64,000 bases of DNA from Eurosta solidaginis (taxonomy: Eukaryota; Arthropoda; Insecta; Diptera; Tephritidae): contig NC_090324.1 in assembly GCF_040869045.1 (NCBI RefSeq), forward strand, positions 59,859,346 to 59,923,345, written 5' to 3'. Under the pieces are notes generated by a model. The model ran no database searches and had not been told where the DNA came from. It saw only the letters and a list, made by a program, of their open reading frames with translations. Positions within the stretch are counted from its first letter, which is position 1. Each line of letters opens with the position of its first letter. Both the position numbers and the translations under genes were made by a program. Of this stretch, positions 31,791 to 42,992 are shown in pieces.

Positions 31791-34700
31791 CGTCCGTCTG
31801 TCCGTTAACACGATAACTTGAGTAAATTTTGAGGTATCTTGATGAAATTTGGTATGTATGTAGGTTCCTGGGCACTCATCTCAGATCGCTGTTTAAAACG
31901 AACGATATAGGACAATAACCACGCCCACTTTTTCGATATCGAAAAATCGAAAAAGTGCGATAATTCATTACCAAATACGGATTAAGCGATGAAACTTGGT
32001 AGGTGAGTTTAACGTATGACGCAGAATAGAAAACTAGTAAAATTTTGGACAATGGGCGTGGCACCGCCCACTTTTAAAAGAAGGTAATTTAGAAGTTTTG
32101 CAAGCTGTAATTTGGCATTCGTTGAAGATATCATGATGAAATTTGGCAGGAACGTTACACTTATTACTATATGTCTGCTTAATAAAAATTAAATAAAAGT
32201 TAATATCTTTACAGTATATAAGAAAATTATGTCAACATTCAACTCCAGTAATGATATGTTGCAACAAAATACAAAAATAAAAGAAAATTTCAAAATGGGC
32301 GTGGCTCCGCCCTTTTTCATTTAATTTGACTAGGATACTTTTAATTCCATAAGTCGAACAAAAATTTACCAATCCTTGTGAAATTCGGTAGAGGCTTAGA
32401 TTCTAGGACGATAACTGTGTTCTGTGAAAAAGGGCGAAATCGGTTGAAGCCACGCCCAATTTTTATACACAGTCGACCGTCTGTCCTTCCGCTCGGCCGC
32501 TAACACGATAACTTGAGCAAAAATTTATATATCTTTACTAAACTCAGTTCACGTCCTTACCTGAACTCACTTTGTGTTGGTGTAAAAAATGGTCGAAATC
32601 CGACTATGACCACGCCCACTTTCTCGATATCGAAAATTACGAAAAATGAAAAAAATGCCATAATTATACACCAAATATGAAAAAATGTTTCATCCGGTCA
32701 TTGTATTAGTCTATTGACGCAATATATAACATTAGAAAAAAACTTGGTAAAATGGGTGTGCCACCTACCATATTAAGTAGAAGAAAATGAAAAAGTTTTG
32801 CAGGGCGAAATCAAAAGCCCTTGGAATCTTGGAAGGAATACTGTTCGTGGTATTACATATAAAAATAAATTAGCGGTACCCGACAGATGATGTTCTGGAT
32901 AACCCTGGTCCACATTTTGGTCGATATCTCGAAAACGCCTTCACAAATACAACTAAGGGTCACTCCCTTTTAAAACCCTCATTAATACCTCTAATTTGAT
33001 ACCCATATCGTACAAACACATTCTAGAGTCACCCCTGGTGCAAGTTTATGGCGATATCTCGAAAAGGCGTCCACATATAGAACTAAGGCCCCCTCCTTTT
33101 TAAAATACTCATTACACCTTTCATTTGATACCCATACCGTACAAAAAATTCTAGAGTCACCCCTGGCCCACCTTAATGGCGATATCTCGAAAAGGCATCC
33201 ACCTATAGAACTAAGGTCCACTCCCTTTTAAAATACTCATTAGCACCTTTAATTTGATACCCATATCGTACAAACAAATCCTAGAGTCACCCCTGGTCCA
33301 CCTTTATGGCGATATCTTGAAAAAGCGTCCACATATAGAACTAAGGCCCACGCCCTTTTAAAATACTCATTAACACCTTTCATTTGATACCCATATCGTA
33401 CAAACAAATTCTAGAGTCACCCCTGGTCGGCCTTTATGGCGATATCTGGAAAAGGTATCCACCTATAGAACTAAGGCCCACGCCCTTTTAAAATACTCAT
33501 TAACACCTTTCATTTGATACCCATATTGTACAAACGCATTTTAGAGTCACCCCTGGTCCACGTTTATGGCGATATCCCGAAAAGGCGTCCACCCATAGAA
33601 CTAAGGCCCACTCCCTTTTAAAACACTTATTAACACCTCTCGTTTGATACCCAAATTGTACAAACGCATTCTAGGGTCAACCCTGGTCCACTTTTATAAC
33701 GATATTCCGAAAAGGCGTCCACCTATAGAACTAAGGCCCACTCCCTTTTAAAATACTCATTAATACCCTTCTTTTGATACCCATATAGTACAAACAAATT
33801 CTAGAGTCACCCCTGGTCCACCTTTATGGCGATATCTCGAAAAGGCGTCCACATATAGAACTAAGGCCCACACCCTCTTAAAATACTCATTAACACTTTT
33901 CATTTGATACTCATATCGTACAAACAAATTCTAGAGTCACCCCTGGTCCATCTTTATGGCGATATCTCGAAAAGGCGTCCATATATAGAACTTAGGCCCA
34001 CGCCCTTTTAAAATACTCATTAATACCTTTCATTTGATAACCATGTCGTACAAAATAAATTCTAGAGTCACCCCTGGTCCACCTTTATGGCGATATCTCG
34101 AAAAGGCGTCCACCTATAGAACTTAGGCCCACTCCCTTTTAAAATTATCATTAACACATTTCATTTGATACTCATAACGTACAAACAAATTCTAGAGTCA
34201 CCCCTAGTCCACCTTTATGGCGATATCTCGCAAAGGCGTCCACATATAGAACTAAGGCCCACGCCCTCTTAAAATACTCATTAACACCTTTCATTTGATA
34301 CTCATATCGTACAAACAAATTCTAGAGTCACCTCTGGTCCACCTTTATGGCGATATCTCGAAAAGGCGTCCACATATAGAACTAAGGCCCACGCCCTCTT
34401 AAAATACTCATTAACACCTTTCATTTGATACTCATATCGTACAAACAAATTCTAGAGTCACCCCTGGGCCACCTTTATGGCGATATCTCGAAAAGGCGTC
34501 CACATATAGAACTAACGCCCACGCCCTCTTAAAATACTCATTAACACCTTTCATTTGATACTCATATCGTACAAACAAATTCTAGAGTCACCCCTGGGCC
34601 ACCTTTATGGCGATATCTCGAAAAGGCGTCCACCTATACAACTTAGGCCCACTCCCTTTTAAAATTATCATTAACACATTTCATTTGATACTCATATCGT

Positions 34701-35900
34701 ACAAACAAATTCTAGAGTCACCCCTCCCTTTTAAAATTATCATTAACACATTTCATTTGATACTCATATCGTACAAACAAATTCTAGATCACCCCTGGTC
34801 CACCTTTATGGCGATATCTCGAAAAGGCGTCCACATATAGAACTAAGGCCCACGCCCTCTTAAAATACTCATTAACACTTTTCATTTGATACTCATATCG
34901 TACAAACAAATTCTAGAGTCACCCCTGGGCCACCTTTATGGCGATATCTCGAAAAGGCGTCCACATATAGAACTAAGGCCCACGCCTTCGTAAAATACTC
35001 ATTAACACCTTTCATTTGATACTCATATCGTACAAACAAATTTTAGAGTCACCCCTGGGCCACCTTTATGGCGATATCTCGAAAAGGCGTCCACATATAG
35101 AACTAAGGCCCACGCCCTCTTAAAATACTCATTAACACCTTTCATTTGATACTCATATCGTACAAACAAATTCTAGAGTCACCCCTGGGCCACCTTTATG
35201 GCGATATCTCGAAAAGGCGTCCACATATAGAACTAAGGCCCACGCCCTTTTAAAATACTCATTAATACCTTTCATTTGATACCCATATCGTACAAAATAA
35301 ATTCTAGAGTCACCCCTGGTCCACCTTTATGGCGATATCTCGAAAAGGAGTCCACCTATAGAACTTAGGCCCACTCCCTTTTAAAATTATCATTAACACA
35401 TTTCATTTGATACTCATATCGTACAAACAAATTCTAGAGTCACCCCTGGTCCACCTTTATGGCGATATCTCGAAAAGGCGTCCACATATAGAACTAAGGC
35501 CCACGCCCTCTTAAAATACTCATTAACACCTTTCATTTGATACTCATATCGTACAAACATATTCTAGAGTCACCCCTGGTCCACCTTTATGGCGATGTCT
35601 CGAAAAGGCGTCCACCTATAGAACTAAGGCCCACTCCCTTTTAAAATACTCATTAACACCTTTCATTTGATACCCATATCGTACAAACAAATTCTAGAGT
35701 CAGGCCTGGTCCACCTTTATGGCGATATAACTAAATGGCGTCCATCTATGAAACTATGGCCCACTTGCTCTACAAACATATTCCAGGGTTACCCTAGGTT
35801 ATTTTTACAACATGGTGATTTCCCCTTACTTTGTCTCCAAAGCTCTCAACTGAGTATATAATGTTCGGTTACACCCGGACTTAGCCTTCCTTACTTGTTT
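31788..35900 (+). mobile_element. Helentron-like element copy D2 (5' end lost at fusion)
   Basis: Begins inside the GTCCGTCCGTCTGTCCGTTA block, repeats the whole D1 body (31800-32880) and carries a ~22-monomer array (32930-35770). It ends with CTCAACTGAGTATA, hairpin GTTCGG...CCGGAC and CCTTACTTGTTTT at about 35900. Together D1+D2 have one 5' end and one 3' end, so they could behave as a single 8-kb composite. Confidence 0.7.
32930..35770 (+). repeat. ~130-bp minisatellite array of D2
   Basis: About 22 monomers. 34250-35260 contains runs of nearly identical adjacent monomers (all with TGATACTCATATCGTAC), showing recent local homogenisation. One truncated pair lies at 34720-34790. Confidence 0.9.
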
Positions 35901-35947
35901 TTTTGTAGTTGAGTGGCTGGTGGATTATGTATTTAATTCTTATCTTA

Positions 35948-36627
35948 ATATATAAATAAAATTAAAGAAAAAAACTTTTTTTAAAAATAAGCTTTTATTA
36001 TTGGTTAATAAAATTAACTAAAAAGAAAACAATAAATTGATAAAGAAATATAGCACTTTATAAGTTCATTGTAACCTTTAACGATAATTAGGCTTTTTCG
36101 TCTGCGACAAAAAAATTCTATATTGTACATAATTATATATTTTTAACATTAAAACTTTACACCTAAATTATTAAATCTTACAGTTTATATCACAGTCCAA
36201 ATTGTTCTAATAAAAAACGTGTTAAATTTTGATAGTATAATTAAGAACATTTAGGATCTCCTTTTCTTGCTATCGCAATGTAACACGCTTTTATTAGAAC
36301 AATTAGGACTGTGATATAAACTGTAAGATTAAATAATTTAGGTGTAAAGTTTTAATGCTAAAAATATATAATTATGAACAATATAGAATTTTTTTGTCGC
36401 AGGCGAAAAAGCCTAATTATCGTTAAAGGTTACAATGAACTTATAAAGTGCTATATTTCTTTAGTCAATTTATTATTTATTTTTTAGTTAATTATATTAA
36501 CCAACAATAAAAGCTTATTTTAAAAAAATTTTTTTTCTTTAATTTTATTTTTTACTTTTTAGTTAATTTTATTAACCAATAATAAAAGCTTAATTTTAAA
36601 AAGTTTTTTTTTTCTTTAATTTTATTG
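35948..36627. mobile_element. Foldback element 2 with duplicated terminus
   Basis: Left arm 35948-36224 is the reverse complement of 36281-36548. A 56-bp spacer separates them. Inner edges read AACGTGTTA and TAACACGCTTTTATTAG. The outer arm carries AAGCTTTTATTATTGGTTAA. The last ~75 bp of the right arm is tandemly repeated at 36549-36627. No coding capacity. Confidence 0.85.
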
Positions 36628-37982
36628 TTCATTTTGTTCTCACGAGTATAGGACAAAAACGGTCCATCCCCCTAGAGGTCCATTGTAAAGGGATAAGGGC
36701 TTCAGTACAACATGGTTCGCCCCGGTACCCTGAGGCGCAACGTTAGCGATATGAAATTTGTATACACCCTCATATCATTCCGCCCTCAGCACGAGCTCAC
36801 CTTGGCATTGGGTCATAAATACTAATAATAATTCAGAAAAATCCACATTCATAACCAAAAAATTTTCTCTGTGGCAGAGATCGGCATCAGGTAACTTTTT
36901 TGATTATCTAATTTATCCGCAGCAATTTGAGTATGAGTACGTATAAAACAACCAAGCGCAGCTAGCCGGATCTATTCTTTTACATACAAAAATTATTGTG
37001 TAAATATAAGCTATGCTGCATATGGATACAAGCTACAACGGTCTCTCACGAACAATTCTCGTGTTTGGTTTGTTTTCGTATGAAATTTTAATTGATATAC
37101 GAAGCAAAATTTTGCTTCGAAGGGTGAATTTCAAAGCGCAGCTGCTTGCTCAGCTAATCAGTTATCAGCTGAGTGAAAGAAATTGTGCTTTTCAAACGAT
37201 ACGTTGAGCCAACTGTCAACAACCCATCGATAAAAACGTTGAGTGAATGGAGCGGAAAATTTTTATGGTCACTAATTTGCCGTAAAGTTGCAACTCTGCG
37301 TTCCAAGAAGTTATCACTAATCAACTTCGACAGCAGTGTTGCTTTTGGAATGCGCCCTATGCTTTGCTCAACTCATTCAAATTAATTTGTATATATGTGC
37401 ATACACATGTTCACGTGTTCTTGCAACAACAAAACGTTAAATACACACATACATACATATGCATATACAGATTTTCGAGAAAACATATCGTATGTGTTTG
37501 TGAAAAGTAGCTTCACTTCGGATATCATCATCTTCGGTTGTCAGATCTTTCGCGTTCAACGCTAACGCGGTGTCAGGATGAAAAAGACTCTCAACCAAAT
37601 TACTGATACGAATCGCTACGTTTGAATAACCCTGACTAAGTATGAGTACACGATTTTTTATATCATGATCCGAATATATTGGGGCATATTCATAATCGAA
37701 ATAAAATGTGACTAAGTTAGTTGAAGCATTTTTGACAGAGAGCACATATAAAATTGTGTCAAACAGTGTTAACTAAGTTAAAATCATATTTTATTGTGAC
37801 TTTGCCTATGTCGCGTTCAGTTACAACTACTCATTGCTGATCTCTCTCTGGGTTAAATCTGTTTTAAAATACTAGCCGTGTTTTTTTTACACGTAAACGT
37901 CTATACGCTTATACTTTATTTGGACTGCTAAGCGTCAAACTTTAAATACACCTCTGAAGTTGATGCGCATAAAATGTGTACT
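36628..37982. other. Unannotated stretch with perfect 20-bp palindrome
   Basis: No confident gene. A perfect palindrome (CGAAGCAAAATTTTGCTTCG) lies at 37100-37119. A minus-strand frame at 37437-37745 (102 codons; NVAIRISNLVESLFHPDTAL, later a C/I-rich end) matches nothing that I know. Overlapping + frames at 37013-37385 are likewise unrecognised. Confidence 0.35.
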
Positions 37983-38949
37983 ACCAAAGACTCTCTAAAT
38001 ATAAGATGGTACATTGTAGAGTTCTAAAGCTTTGTGGAAATTGTGGGACGGCTGTGCAAGGAATTCACCATACTTTTTGCTATGCTGTCCGCCTCAACGT
38101 AGCTGATTTTTTAAGGCTGTTTAACTCTGTAATCTTTGCTGTAATTTATTTTGCTTTTGGAAAAATGACCTATTTGAAATAAGCTGGCTGAAAAATATTG
38201 GCATAACAACCTAAATTAAATCAACAATGGAAAATCTTGGAAAATTTGAGCAGATGTTGCACTTTCGCGCATTCGTTGAACGAAATGTTGACAATCTATT
38301 GATCATCTCTAGGAAATTAGCGACATTCCATCAACTAAGCAGCACTTTAGCAATACTACTGTTATTATTTGGCTGCTCAAACACACCCATATTAATTGTG
38401 CATTAATTATAAAATATAAAACTAAAAAATGACTCTGGTTGTTATGTCCGCAGCATTTATTTAGTTCAAAGTCACAGCCAATAATAGGCAAAGCCATAAT
38501 AATTTACACGGGTCATCAATACTTTCTCTGATTCAAAAGCTGAACTATCAGCGCTACCGTCATCAGCTCAGTGTCATCATTGCCAGTAGCGCCAATAACA
38601 CCAAACTCGTGCCTGACACACAAAAATCGTTTCACTCAATAGCGCAAGTGAAATGTACTACGCACTCACTACTAAGTAGCGTCAAAAATTCGCTTGGAGT
38701 CATTGCGTCAATGAGTTACCATTGAGCTGGCACCGCATTGGCGCTGGCGCCATGCAATTTACATCACAAAAATTGCGCAAATTCCCAGGCTCATGACTTT
38801 TTAATCCAGATGGTGAAAACGAAGCAGGAGCAAAACGTATGGTGTATTCCTGGTGCAGCCGTCCCACTTTGTGGAGAATGGACGACTCTACAATGCTCCC
38901 TCTTATTAATCTACTCTCTTTGGTACTACTAAATATCAATACGCATTAT
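37983..38949 (+). repeat. Unclassified ~0.97-kb unit, copy 1
   Basis: Starts ACCAAAGACTCTCTAAATA and near its end has TCTACTCTCTTTGGT, so the ends are roughly inverted (ACCAAAGA). The body is ~99% identical by eye to 39786-40680, with only about ten substitutions over ~890 bp. Minus-strand frames within (38309-38497, 38700-38939) recur in copy 2 but match no family known to me. Confidence 0.8.
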
Positions 38950-38989
38950 ACCAAAGACTCTCTAAATATAAGATGGTACATTGTAGAGT
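38950..38989 (+). repeat. Left 39 bp of unit copy 2
   Basis: ACCAAAGACTCTCTAAATAT... repeats the first 39 bp of copy 1 exactly and then gives way to the minisatellite array, showing that the array sits inside the second tandem copy. Confidence 0.85.
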
Positions 38990-39785
38990 ATTTTAAAAGG
39001 GAGTGGGCCTAAGTTCTATAGGTGGAAGCCTTTTCGAGATATCGCCATAAAGGTGGACACAGGGGTGACTCTAGAATTTGTCTGTACGAAATGGGTATCA
39101 AATGAAAGGTGTTAATGAGTATTTTAAAAGAGAGTGGGCCTTAGTTCTATAGGTGGACGCCTTTTCGAGATAGCGCCATAAAGGTGGACGAGGAGTGACT
39201 CTAGAATTTGTTTGTACGATATGGGTATCAAATGAAAAGTCTTAATGAGTATTTTAAAATGGAGTGGGCCTTAGTTCTATAGGTGGACGCCTTTTCGAGA
39301 TATCGCCATAAAGGTGGACCAGGGGTGACTCTAAAATTTGTTTGTACGATATGGGTATCAAATGAAAATTCTTAATGAGTATTTTAAAAGGAAGTGGGCC
39401 TTAGTTCTATAGGTGGACGCCTTTTCGAGATATCGTCATAAAGGTGACCAGGGGTGACTCTAGAATTTGTTTGTACGTTATGGGTATCAAATGAAAAGTC
39501 TAATGAGTATTTTAAAAGGGAGTGGTCCTTAGTTCTATAGGTGGACGCCTTTTCGAGATATCGCCATAAAGGTGGACCAGGGGTGATTCTAGAATTTGTT
39601 TGTACGATATGGGTATCAAATGAAAAGTCTTAATGAGTATTTTAAAAGGGAGTGGGCCTTAGTTCTATAGGTGGACGCCTTTTCGAAACATCGCCATAAA
39701 GGTGGACCAGGGGTGACTCCACAATTTGTTTGTTCGATATTGGTATCAAATTAAAAGTGTTAATGAGTATTTTAAAAGGGAGTGG
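38990..39785 (-). repeat. Bare ~125-bp minisatellite array
   Basis: Six to seven monomers of the Helentron-like minisatellite with no element 5' or 3' end. The right junction reads GGGAGTGG followed by AAATTGTGG twice, one copy more than in unit 1. Confidence 0.9.
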
Positions 39786-40690
39786 AAATTGTGGAAATTG
39801 TGGGACGGCTGTGCAAGGAATTCACCATACTTTTTGCTATGCTGTCCGCCTCAACGTAGCTGATTTTTTAAGGCTGTTTAACTCTGTAATCTTTGCTGTA
39901 ATTTATTTTGCTTTTGGAAAAGTGACCTATTTGAAATAAGCTGGCTGAAAAATATTGGCATAACAACCTAAATTAAATCAACAATGGAAAATCTTGGAAA
40001 ATTTGAGCAGATGTTGCACTTTCGCGCGTTCGTTGAACGAAATGTTGACAATCTATTGATCATCTCTAGGAAATTAGCGACATTCCATCAACTAAGCAGC
40101 ACTTTAGCAATACTACTGTTATTATTTGGCTGCTCAAACACACCCATATTAATTGTGCATTAATTATAAAATACAAAACTAAAAAATGACTCTGGTTGTT
40201 ATGTCCGCAGCATTTATTTAGTTCAAAGTCACAGCCAATAATAGGCAAAGCCATAATAATTTACACGGGTCGTCAATACTTTCTCTGATTCAAAAGCTGA
40301 ACTATCAGCGCTACCGTCATCAGCTCAGTGTCATCATTGCCAGTAGCGCCAATAACACCAAACTCGTGCCTGACACACAAAAATCGTTTCACTCAATAGC
40401 GCAAGTGAAATGTACTACGCACTCAATACTAAGTAGCGTCAAAACTTCGCTTGGAGTCATTGCGTCAATGAGTTACCATTGAGCTGGCACCGCATTGGCG
40501 CTGGCGCCATGCAATTTACATCACAAAAATTGCGCAAATTCCCAGGCTCATGACTTTTTAATCCAGATGGTGAAAACGAAGCAGGAGCAAAACGTATGGT
40601 GTATTCCTGGTGCAGCCGTCCCACTTTGTGGAGAATGAACGACTCTACAATGCTCCCTCTTGTTAATCTACTCTCTTTGATTATACTCAG
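39786..40690 (+). repeat. Unclassified unit, copy 2 (right part)
   Basis: Direct near-identical copy of 38035-38925, ending TCTACTCTCTTTGATTATA. It lacks ~13 bp of the unit (TTCTAAAGCTTTG) where the array is inserted. Confidence 0.85.
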
Positions 40691-41084
40691 ATGTAACTGA
40701 AATATGTGTTTTTGTTTCACCCTCTACACTAATTCTATGTGTGTCCAGAATTCATCGCAACTGATTTAGCTATATGTTATACACAGACATACAACAGAGG
40801 GTCGTGTCTCCGCTTTTCGGTACGCCCTGCAGCTGTAGCTAGTTGTTTAACCACTGCCGCTAGATGGGCCTCCTAAGCATTATCTAAGCGTAAACGTATA
40901 CACGTGTATAAAAAAACGGCTAATATTCCAACTTCCATCGCCAAAAATCTGTAAAACAAAATCAAGTGCGCAGAAAAGTATGCAACACTTACCGAAAACA
41001 GCCTAGCCGCGTTAGCGTTCGTTGTATCACAGAATTTTTACACTTTAAAAATGACGGATGTTGTTTGCAAGGTTGCATTCCTTT
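40691..41084. other. Spacer between direct and inverted unit copies
   Basis: No gene. A ~45-bp phrase beginning TTATACACAGACATACAACA (40775-40820) recurs at 41787-41832, bracketing the inverted copy. Confidence 0.5.
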
Positions 41085-41783
41085 GAGTCTTCGTTTTCAC
41101 CATCTGGATTAACAAAGTCATGAGCCTGTGCATTCGCGCAATTTTAGTGATGTAAATTGCATGGCGCCAGCGCCAATGCGGTGCCAGCTCAATGGTAGCT
41201 CATTGACGAAATGACTCCAAACGAATTTTTGATGCTACTTAGTAGTGAGTGCGTAGTACATTTCACTGGCGCTATTGAGTGAAACGACTTTTGTGTGTCA
41301 GGCACGAGTTTGGTGTTATTGGCGCTACTGGCAATGATGACACTGAGCTGATGACGGTAACGCTGGTAGTTCAGCTTTTGAATCAGAGAAAGAATTGATG
41401 ACCCGTGTAAATTATTATGGCTTTGGCCGTGTAAATTATTATGGTGTATTTGCACCAAATAAATGCTGCGGACATAACAACCGGAGTCATTTTTGAGTTG
41501 TATATTTTAGATTTAATGCACAATTAATATGAATGTGTTTGAGCGGCCAAATAATAACAGTAGTATTGCTAAAGTGCTGCTAGCGATGATCAATAGATTG
41601 TCAACGGACGCGCGAAATTGCCACGTCTGCTCAAATTTTCAAGATTTTCCATTCTTGATTTAACTTAAGCTGTTATGCCATTATTTCTCAGCCAGCTTTT
41701 TTCAAATAGGTAATTTTTCCAAAAGCAAAATAAATTACAGAAAAGATTACAGAGTTAAACAGCCTTGAAAATTCAGCTATGTT
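41085..41783 (-). repeat. Unclassified unit, copy 3, inverted
   Basis: The reverse complement of about 38090-38840. It is clearly more diverged than copies 1 and 2, with a small internal duplication around GTGTAAATTATTATGG at 41405-41445. The start and end of the unit are missing. Confidence 0.75.
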
Positions 41784-41832
41784 GGTTATACACAGAAATA
41801 CAACAGAGGGTTGTGTCTCCGCTTTTCGCAAG

Positions 41833-42135
41833 CGTGAGATTCACCACGAGTGACACGCGTTATTTACCACGTCTGTCTCAAAATCCACGGTTAGGTACCG
41901 GCGGGTTTTTATGGGACTTAGGCTGTTATGCCAAAGTAAACACAAATCTTTACCGATACCTGTGTTCTCGATTAATTTATCGAATTCTCGCAAAGTAATA
42001 TTACATTGTCATCGGAGTTATACATGTGTGCGAAATTTCAGCTCAATCGCACACCGGGAAGTGTATCAAATTTAACTTAAAAGATTCCATTACATACAAC
42101 AAAAGTGAAACTAAATAAAAGCTTATAAAAACACG
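41833..42135. other. Unassigned stretch with a repeat terminus
   Basis: No gene. 42050-42125 has GATTCCATTACATAC followed by AAATAAAAGCTTATAAAAAC, related to the module at 18811-18860. Confidence 0.4.
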
Positions 42136-42711
42136 TCTCACACAATTGTGGACCAGGGTACCCCTAGAATGTGTTTATAGAATATGGATAACAAATGAAA
42201 GCTGTGAATGAGTGCTTTAGCAGAGGGTAATTTTCATAAGCCTGGGTAACTAGGATCTCGAGATATAGGCCAAAACGTGGGCCAGTGAATACCTAGACAG
42301 TGTATATACAATATGGATATCAAATGAAAGCTGTTGATGAGTGCTTTAGTACAGAGTAATATATTATCCAGAGACGGACTGGGACTGGGATTAGGACTAG
42401 GGTTGGGACGGAGACTCGGAGTGGGACTGCAATAAAATACATACCACCTTCTGGGACAGGCAATAAGGGATGCAGAAGAATGAGAAGAAATTGAGAGAAG
42501 AGAAAAGAGTGAAGGATATTGAGAAATAGATAGAATGAGTCGAAGATGGAGATAGATGAAGCGAAAAAGACGGAGGGAGGAGTGAATAAAAGGATTAGGA
42601 AAAAGTTAAGAGGGGGGGGGGGGGGAGGGCAGAGTCAGACGGAAAAAGCTTATTAAAATAAATGCAGATTGGCCAAATTTAGTGCAGGACAACATCTGCC
42701 GGGTCTTCTAG
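42136..42711 (+). mobile_element. Helitron-like fragment with CTAG 3' end
   Basis: Ends GCAGGACAACATCTGC (a 4-bp stem GCAG/CTGC), then CGGGTCTTCTAG at 42711 followed by T. A short hairpin about 11 nt before CTAG is the canonical Helitron 3' signature. The left part holds two ~125-bp monomers (GTGGACCAGGG...CTAGAATGTGTTTATAGA...ATGGATAACAAATGAAAG) clearly related to the Helentron-like minisatellite. The middle (42365-42660) is purine-rich with a G14 run at 42612-42625. No Rep/helicase. Confidence 0.6.
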
Positions 42712-42992
42712 TAGTATGTGTATAAAATATGTAATAGGGAAAATGTGAGTGCCGATTTTTTGGACAATAAGGGTGTCGGGTTGATTTTTGTACATATAGG
42801 TATATGTATATATGTATAATATATAAACTGGCACAAGTGGGAGACTCGAATTTGGGAATTTTGTGGTTATATTTTCTTAATTTGTTTGGATTGGGAACGA
42901 GAGACTCAATACAGTGCGGTTAGCCCGTGAGACAGCAATTGATAACGGACATGTGCCAGTGGGTATGGAGCGTTAAGCAATGGGGTATATAC
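42712..42992. other. Unassigned spacer
   Basis: No gene or recognised repeat. Confidence 0.3.

Noticed and set aside
34607..35861. ORFs in the D2 array
   Set aside because: Same periodicity artefact as in D1.
37013..37745. Candidate host gene frames
   Set aside because: Overlapping short frames on both strands with no domain, splice context or codon bias; kept only as an unannotated stretch.
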